Positions 58,194-64,000 of a DNA stretch of 64,000 nt are shown in pieces. The notes beneath the pieces were generated by a model. The model saw only the letters and a list, made by a program, of their open reading frames with translations, had not been told where the DNA came from and ran no database searches. Made by a program: the position numbers and the translations under genes. The stretch's first letter is position 1; the number at the start of each line of letters is the position of its first letter. The DNA lies in NCBI GenBank assembly GCA_963969495.1, contig OZ018329.1:146559502-146623501 (forward strand). The letters are read 5' to 3'. Origin of the DNA: Ceratothoa steindachneri. Taxonomy: Eukaryota > Arthropoda > Malacostraca > Isopoda > Cymothoidae.

Positions 58194-59138
58194 GGGGAAC
58201 AACTTTCTCAATAAAGATAGTTAATTGTGACAATTGATAATATGACAGAGTTAAGCGTGAGGAGCAAACTTAATGTTAACTCGAACAAGAGATATTAATT
58301 ACGATTGAGCGGGAAGTCAATTCAAAAGTGGATGCGGGTGACGATTGACGGGGTGTAATCAGGGGATTACAACATAAGATCGCTTTACCTGGGAGCGTGG
58401 TGATGATATGAGGGGCGAAGATCAATGACACAGGTCTTCGATAAGATCCTTCGGGGAGTCCTAACGAGGAGGACTCGTAAATGAGGGTTTTGATTACTTC
58501 TTGTTGAAGAATGAGATTTCCTCTGCTCCAGCGAGATGTAATCTCAACTTGAGACGATTCTGCTCTCCTCTGAACAGAGGCCAAAGCTTCACGAAGGGAG
58601 ATCTGCTGGTGAGATCTTATGACGAGGTACGACTCGAGCAGGGGTTGCGAGATTCGCGGGAAAACAGACAAACGGTCTGAACGAATGGACTAGCAGACTT
58701 TCAATCTCCACGAGGAATGGCGGACTCCGGGTTATATAGCTGGGTGGCTGGTCCGATAGATAGCCCCAGGGCCTCTCCGTCCCTAGAGGATTCTCGACGT
58801 CAGTATATGTAAACTTACTTCGAGATAACGAGTCGGATCGGACAGCAAAGCTTGCCTCATGATATGGGGGTATGGTTAGTACGGCTGCTCTCGTGTGGAA
58901 CAGACATGCCTGGAAAGCATGCTGTGAGAACTCGGCGTTATCGCGGGGGAGGGGGGGGGGAGCGAGGAGCGTCCTAAAGGAAATACAGCTGAGTCAGTTG
59001 ACTCAGCGTGGGAATGCTTCCTTCTCGAAGATTCTAAACTTCCCACCCTAAGGAGTACGTGGTTTAGAGCGAAGGGACTGAAAGGGGTATTCTGAGGGAG
59101 GCTTCCTTTCACGCTCGCCCTTCGAAGGCATCCCCTCA
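58190..59138 (-). mobile_element. 5' LTR of the integrase-first Gypsy element
   Basis: Direct-repeat partner of 53930-54972, starting TGAGGGGATGCC at 59138 on the minus strand. It differs by scattered substitutions and lacks the 110-bp segment. The TATA position reads GGGGCTATCTATCGGACC. No matching target duplication is visible at the outer flanks. Confidence 0.8.
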
Positions 59139-59250
59139 TTCTATATGATATCCAAAATGTAAAAAAAAATCCCAATCAAATGACTCTTTCTCGTCGACAG
59201 CAACGTACTCTTTTACTGTATGATTTCATCTTCAGCCTAAACACTGACCA
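59139..59250. other. short spacer
   Basis: Nothing recognised between the LTR and the next mariner. Confidence 0.4.
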
Positions 59251-60260
59251 ATCGTAACGTTGTATCAACGAATCATTTGGATAAGACAATAAATCGTTCG
59301 CACAGCCTACGATTGGTTTAAAAGGTTTCAGCTTGGCTACTTCGTTCTCCAAGAGCAGCCAAGACGTTATTCATCCTCACTTATTTACAATGACGTTTGT
59401 GCGTCTGTGTCAAAGCTGATCCACATTTGATATCACGCAAGCTGGCTGAAAATTTCAGTGTCAGCCATACAGTCATTTTGCATCATTTAGAGTCAATTTG
59501 CAAAGTCAGCAAACTGGACGTATGGATTCCACTTAAAATGACCGACTTCCACTGTCAGCACCGCATAGACGCCTCCTCATGACATTACTGTCCAAGAAAC
59601 GTTGTTTTGATTGGCTGAATAAAGTGGTTACTACAAATTAAAAATGGTGTCTACAATCGAACAGGGCACGCAAAAGAAGCTGGACAGACAAAGATGCAAC
59701 TTCAGGCAAAGGCCGACGGACATCAAAAGAAGCTTATGGTTTGTGTCTGGTGGGATGTGAAGGGAGCAATTTACTGGGAAATGTTGGAACGCAATCAGTC
59801 TACCGATGCTCAATTATAGTCAACAACCGCAACTGTTGGTAAGTTCAATTGCACAGAAACGACCAGAATTGACTGATGTCATGTTTCTTCATGATAACAC
59901 CCGACCATAAGTTGCAAATCATACCTGTGAAAAACTCCCGGAGCTGGGGTGGTAAGTTCTCTCTCACCTTGTACTCACCAGACCTGGGGCCAACAGACTA
60001 CCATATATTCCGGGCATTGCAGGATTTCTTGAATGACAAAAGGTTCGCAAAGGATGAACTGAAAACTGCAGTTAGAGAATTTGATAGCAAATCAGTTGAA
60101 TTTTACAACAAAGTCATCCATCATCTATCCCGTCCTTGGAAACAGGTGCTCGAAAATAACGGTGATTATATTATTCATTGATATGTTTTTTATTGTTGCA
60201 TTGTTTCGTTGTAAATCATTGTGAATAAAATTTGTTGTAGAACTTTGTTTACAACCTATT
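59251..60260 (+). pseudogene. mariner transposase, decayed
   Basis: Blocks in order: ARTAYDWFKRFQ-like RTAYDWFKRFQLGYF (about 59300-59345), QPRRYSSSLIYNDVC, KADPHLISRKLAENFSVSHT, ILHHLESICKVSKLDVWIPL, then WLNKVVTT(N)xKW, where the first catalytic Asp position is Asn and a stop follows; TRKRSWTDKDATSGKGRRTS in a shifted frame; HDN-type second acidic site near 59890; and the open C-terminus LYSPDLGPTDYHIFRALQDF (third Asp) to HHLSRPWKQVLENNGDYIIH, with a stop at 60181. A terminal-repeat-like TTTGTTTACAACCTATTA lies at about 60246. The left end is missing. Confidence 0.75.
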
Positions 60261-60620
60261 ATATCTTGAAGGATTTTAGGCAGAGGAAACTCTCCTCTGC
60301 AAATTTTAAAACATTTGAAGTGAGATCATCCCACTGTGAGGAAAAGTGTAAATAATGACATTAAGCTAACAAATATAAGGGTTCAATTAGAGTTATTGAG
60401 CTCTTAGCTCTAAAAAATTTTCTATCACCAAAAGAGAAAAAGCTAAAACCCCTGTGCTATCATCAAACCTAAGTTGCTGGGGCTCTTTCTTTCTTGAGAG
60501 AAACAAAGTGTGAAGCTTTCAGGAAATTTATTACCGTTAGGAATAAGACCAAAGATTAAAAAAGCAACAAATAAAAACGTCTGTTGTGTGCCGATAAATA
60601 CATGAAACTGACTTTAGCAA
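60261..60620. other. no gene recognised
   Basis: Spacer between the mariner and Tc1 fragments. Confidence 0.45.
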
Positions 60621-61100
60621 AGTTATCTTCAGAGTCAAATCGAGCGTCAGTCTGGAAGAGCCGAATGGTTGTGCAAGAGGTTGGGCTGTCAATGGACGTC
60701 AAGTGAAGCAGTTCACCAAGCGACAACATGTAGTAGGAAGATTAGTGATTTGGGCTACGATTGTTGGAGACAAGCTAGTAGGACCTTTCATAATGGATGG
60801 TTCCGTCAAAATGGATTCAGAGGTGTACTGTAAGTTCCTGGAGAAAATAATCCTACCATTCTTCATGACTTAGTCAGTAATGGTGATGATTCACTTGTCT
60901 CCATTCAGGATAATGCTCATATTCATGCCTCCAAGTTATCTAAAAATGGGTTCGAGTCGAAATGATTTGTTGAAACTCTATTAAAGAGGGACCTCCCAAA
61001 GGTTGGGACAAATTTTGTGGAGTATCCTAAAGTGAGACGTTTAAGCAGATGGCGTGAAATTTAACAACAAAACAGACTGTTCCAAGTTATTCAGAATAAG
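60621..61100 (+). pseudogene. Tc1-like transposase fragment
   Basis: Reads RLVIWATIVGDKLVGPFIMD and GSVKMDSEVYCKFLEKIILP, corresponding to the VMVWGxxxxxGxGPLxFxDG and LPFxxE-type region of Tc1 transposases, followed after frameshifts by FQDNAHIHASKLSKNGFESK (second catalytic Asp region, QDNAPxH type). The N-terminal half is absent. Dead. Confidence 0.55.
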
Positions 61101-61825
61101 TGTTCCTTAATTAAGGAGCTTTAGAGCATTTCTTATTAAAAAATGGTTTCATCTAATCTCCATTCATTGTATTTTTTAAATTACTTTGTATAACTCTCTT
61201 AAACTTGTTATATTTTGCAATTATATTTTTGTATATATTTAGGTTGAAAAATATGCATTCCTACTAATTAAAAATCTGCACATGTTATCTTGGCAGTAAA
61301 ATAGTCAATCGAACAAAAATATGTCTTACTCTCCTCTAACATAGCCCTTGGACTACATATAATCTCATTACATTCTCTACTCATGATTTTCTTAATTAAA
61401 TGAAGCGGCGTATACAAAAGACTGTCAGGACATCTGCAGAGTGGCGCAATATGACGCCACTCAATAGAAGAACACTCTCTGCCTCTGACCAGAGCCAACT
61501 TGGACGATAACACCGAAATTACCTACCATGAGTCCCACCTTCCCCGTCTGAGGATGGTTGAGGCAGTATTAATTTACCACGAGAAACTGAGGATTAACAT
61601 GCAGCTCCTTTCAGACATCTTGCTGCCCTCATATACAGCACCTCGATGAACAGACGCCCACTCCAACCCTAACTGCACCACAGCGACCTGTACCTTAACT
61701 AGTTGTGCTACTCCATATTTTAATTTGAATTCTGCTATTTCAATATTAGGCTATACATTGAATATTGCTCTTCGCTGATTTGTCGGAAAAGGGTGTATAA
61801 TGTCTATATGTACTTTGCATTTATA
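61101..61825. other. no gene recognised
   Basis: AT-rich then mixed sequence. The small minus-strand frame at 61268-61513 has no motif. Confidence 0.45.
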
Positions 61826-62391
61826 TGCAGGAAATGTGGTTTCCCCCAAATCCACGGTCGGAGGAGATTCTTAAAATTAGACTCAAACCCCAGTGCGAGA
61901 CTGATTGCCAAAAGCCTACACTCCCAGCAAGCCCCCAGCTCTCTCCAGGGATCCTAGGATCTATGTTCAGGCAGCAAAAGAAGCAAAGACACGCACTGAG
62001 AAGCAGAACGACACATAAATTGCACAACAAATAAACTCACTCACACACACAGAAGGATAATGAGGTTACCGTGACTGAGACTGCGAGACCTTAGGGGGGG
62101 GCACACTCGCCCCGCTTACGGAAAACCCCACAGCGTCAAAGACGTCCGAGATCGTCCCCCTCTTGTAAGAGGGAATCTAGGTACGCTTACCATTAGAGAA
62201 AAAATAACTTTAAGGTATTCGCTGCCGAAAGGTCCCCTTTGCCTAAGGTGATGGATGTCCTTGATGTATCGAAAGGAATAATATCTGGAAGATACAACTG
62301 GGAATTCACCCCGAACGACTGCAGCGAAAAACAAGTCGAGGAGGCTTTAATCCAAGGCTTAATAAATTCTAGCGGACGGCGAATACAGTAG
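61826..62391 (+). pseudogene. I/Jockey-group ORF1, C-terminal part
   Basis: MWFPPNPRSEEILKIRL matches the WFPPNPPSQEVLKIQF block of the ORF1 at 44.6 kb. After a Gln/Lys-rich stretch the final block follows in another frame: NFKVFAAERSPLPKVMDVLD, GIISGRYNWEFTPNDC and VEEALIQGLINSSGRRIQ, with a stop at 62391. The zinc-knuckle part is missing. It lies directly 5' of ORF2 of the same element, about 120 bp apart. Confidence 0.75.
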
Positions 62392-62504
62392 TAAACGTAC
62401 AGGAAAAACAATCACACCACCAAACACTCCACAAGGACCTAAGTTCGTATGAGAATAAGCCGTAAAAACAACATAAACACACACAGGAATATATTGTGAA
62501 CAGG

Positions 62505-64000
62505 ACAATAGACACATTAAAAATACTACATCTTAACTCGAACGGATGTGACGGACAAAAAAATACTCTACGCTAACGTAATACGACAATGTGACCCAGA
62601 TTTAATATTTATCTCTGAACCTGAGATAAATGACACAGACAGGATAAAAATATTTCCCTACGAATTCTTAATCAAAAATCACAGCGGAGAACGTTTTGCT
62701 GGATGTGCAATAGCTGTGAAAGTGGACTCGATAAGTCATACCTCGCTGTGGAGGTCCGTACGGCAGTGGGCACCCTGGTCCTGGCAACAGGGTACCAGCC
62801 CCCAAGGAGAGGGTACTTACCCCTTCACAACTTCCTGCAACTTTGCGGTCACGGCAGAACCGTTCTTTTTACCGGCGACCTCAATGTGAGGAGTGCTGCC
62901 TCAGATTACATGTCGACCAACCCAGCAGGCAGGAATCTTAACACACTTATTGACAGGCAAATTATGACAAGAATTGAACCAGATTTCCCGACACTCATTA
63001 CACATAGATCTGCCACAAAATCAGACATAGTGCTCACTAGCACTGTGTTCCCCTACAACTACTTCATTGAACCGGGCCCTCTTATCCCCAGCATCCACCA
63101 GGCTATCCTTATTAAAATCTCAACCTCCCTCATTCAGGTCCCCAACTCAGAACGCAAGAGCTACGCTTTCCTCAACTGGGATACTTAGATAAAATTACTG
63201 AATATTTATTAAAAGCCGATAAGGAAGCCATTCCCCGAGTTAAATATAAAACTCTTCCTGCCCCTTCTTGGACCCCTAGAATGAAATCCATCGCGAGGTA
63301 ATACGGGAAACGGATCAATGAAGTAAACCCCACTGGCCCCAACATCACTACGTACAGACGAACACGACGAATTAATGACTCTTATTAGGGACCAACAGAA
63401 TGTACTTTGGGACAATTTGATAGACGGACTAAATATAGAAAACGACTCACGTATATTCTGGCAGACAATAAAAAGACTAAGAGGCGGACAGACACAAAAG
63501 ACCATAAATCTTACACGTGACAATACAGAAATTCCGGACGCGGAAGAAATCGAAGAAGAATTCAGACTCTTCTAGGCATCTTTATTTAAGATATCCCCGG
63601 AAGAGAATGATAACTTTGATTTATACTTCGAAGACGGAATAATAAATGATCTCAACAACCAGATTCACAGAACCTATTCTCACTATTATCTATCGTAGGA
63701 AAGGGATATGAAGGGACTAGGCGGTAGAATTACTGCCGAAGAACTCTCGGAAACCTTAAAATCCTTTCGTCAACTAGCACCAAGGCGTACAGGACTGGCA
63801 TGAGAAATTTTATTCAAGCCCCGCCTAACATCCTTCTGGGGCTCATGAATATCATGAATGTGTACCTGAACGTGGGTTACTTCCCTGACCACTGGAAGGT
63901 AGTAAAAATGATATTCATTCCCAAAGCCGGTAAGCCACCGGACAGGCCTATATATCTCTTAGATTTTGCAGGGAAAGTCTTGGATAAAATATTGGTCAAC
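62505..64000 (+). pseudogene. I/Jockey-group ORF2, runs off the right edge
   Basis: Endonuclease N-terminus IDTLKILHLNSNGCDGQKN (about 62506), DPDLIFISEPEINDTDRIKI and ERFAGCAIAVK; then, in a shifted frame at 62703-63186, YLAVEVRTAVGTLVLATGYQ, TVLFTGDLNVRSAASDYMST (catalytic GDLN), NTLIDRQIMTRIEPDFPTLI and GPLIPSIHQAIL (the usual SDH is SIH). Linker LWDNLIDGLNIENDSRIFWQ (63405-63465) and EEIEEEFRLF. Reverse transcriptase begins near 63800: MNVYLNVGYFPDHWKVVKMI, FIPKAGKPPD and DFAGKVLDKILVN at the window end. Frameshifts at about 62545, 62710 and 63190-63370. It has the same domain plan as the minus-strand copy at 4-6 kb. Confidence 0.85.

Overview
This window looks like a repeat-rich intergenic stretch of an invertebrate nuclear genome, most likely an arthropod and possibly a crustacean. 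The reasons are: no operons or dense coding; thirteen (TA)n arrays; Tc1/mariner, hAT, Ty3/Gypsy and several non-LTR retrotransposon families, nearly all decayed; and only one weak candidate for a host exon (about 43.6-43.9 kb, minus strand). The taxon is an inference from repeat content and codon style. No rRNA, CRISPR array or intact host gene was found.

Layout. 0-2.1 kb: gag and protease of a Ty3/Gypsy element on the minus strand running off the left edge, with its primer-binding site and LTR end at about 2.04 kb. 4.0-6.0 kb: an I/Jockey-group non-LTR fragment (minus), cut at its 5' side next to a hAT piece (6.0-6.3 kb). 7.0-7.6 kb: a minisatellite followed by a 180-bp palindrome. 8.2-8.7 kb: hAT 3' end. 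10.5-11.7 kb: a whole but broken mariner. 13.3-17.8 kb: an I/Jockey-group element (plus) split by an LTR-like insertion. 21.3-24.2 kb: a tRNA-like SINE head, a 127-bp satellite and a second tandem repeat. 25.4-29.5 kb: a nearly complete I/Jockey-group copy (minus) joined to the 3' part of a different non-LTR element.

30.5-35.8 kb: two more non-LTR elements (plus), each interrupted by a later insertion; one insertion has a clear AGGGG target duplication. 36.8-41.4 kb: hAT terminus, Tc1 fragments, an orphan I/Jockey ORF1, a non-LTR C-terminal zinc finger, and a conserved unknown coding remnant. 41.5-42.3 kb: TA arrays with a small MITE inside. 44.1-45.2 kb: a second orphan ORF1. 46.5-47.5 kb: hAT transposase. 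47.8-50.9 kb: Gypsy pol pieces in the usual RT-RH-INT order. 51-52 kb: a recent tandem duplication. 52.1-53.0 kb: a mariner with perfect terminal repeats and an open but internally deleted transposase.

53.4-53.9 kb: a MITE and a 52-bp perfect inverted repeat. 53.9-59.1 kb: a Gypsy element with both LTRs whose integrase lies upstream of the reverse transcriptase. 59.2-61.1 kb: mariner and Tc1 fragments. 61.8-64 kb: another I/Jockey-group element (plus) running off the right edge.

The genes do not form a pathway. The biology here is element structure: nested insertions, element-element chimeras, an integrase-first Gypsy pol, non-autonomous derivatives, and TA arrays recurring near LTR 3' ends. 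I did not find a convincing new cellular system.
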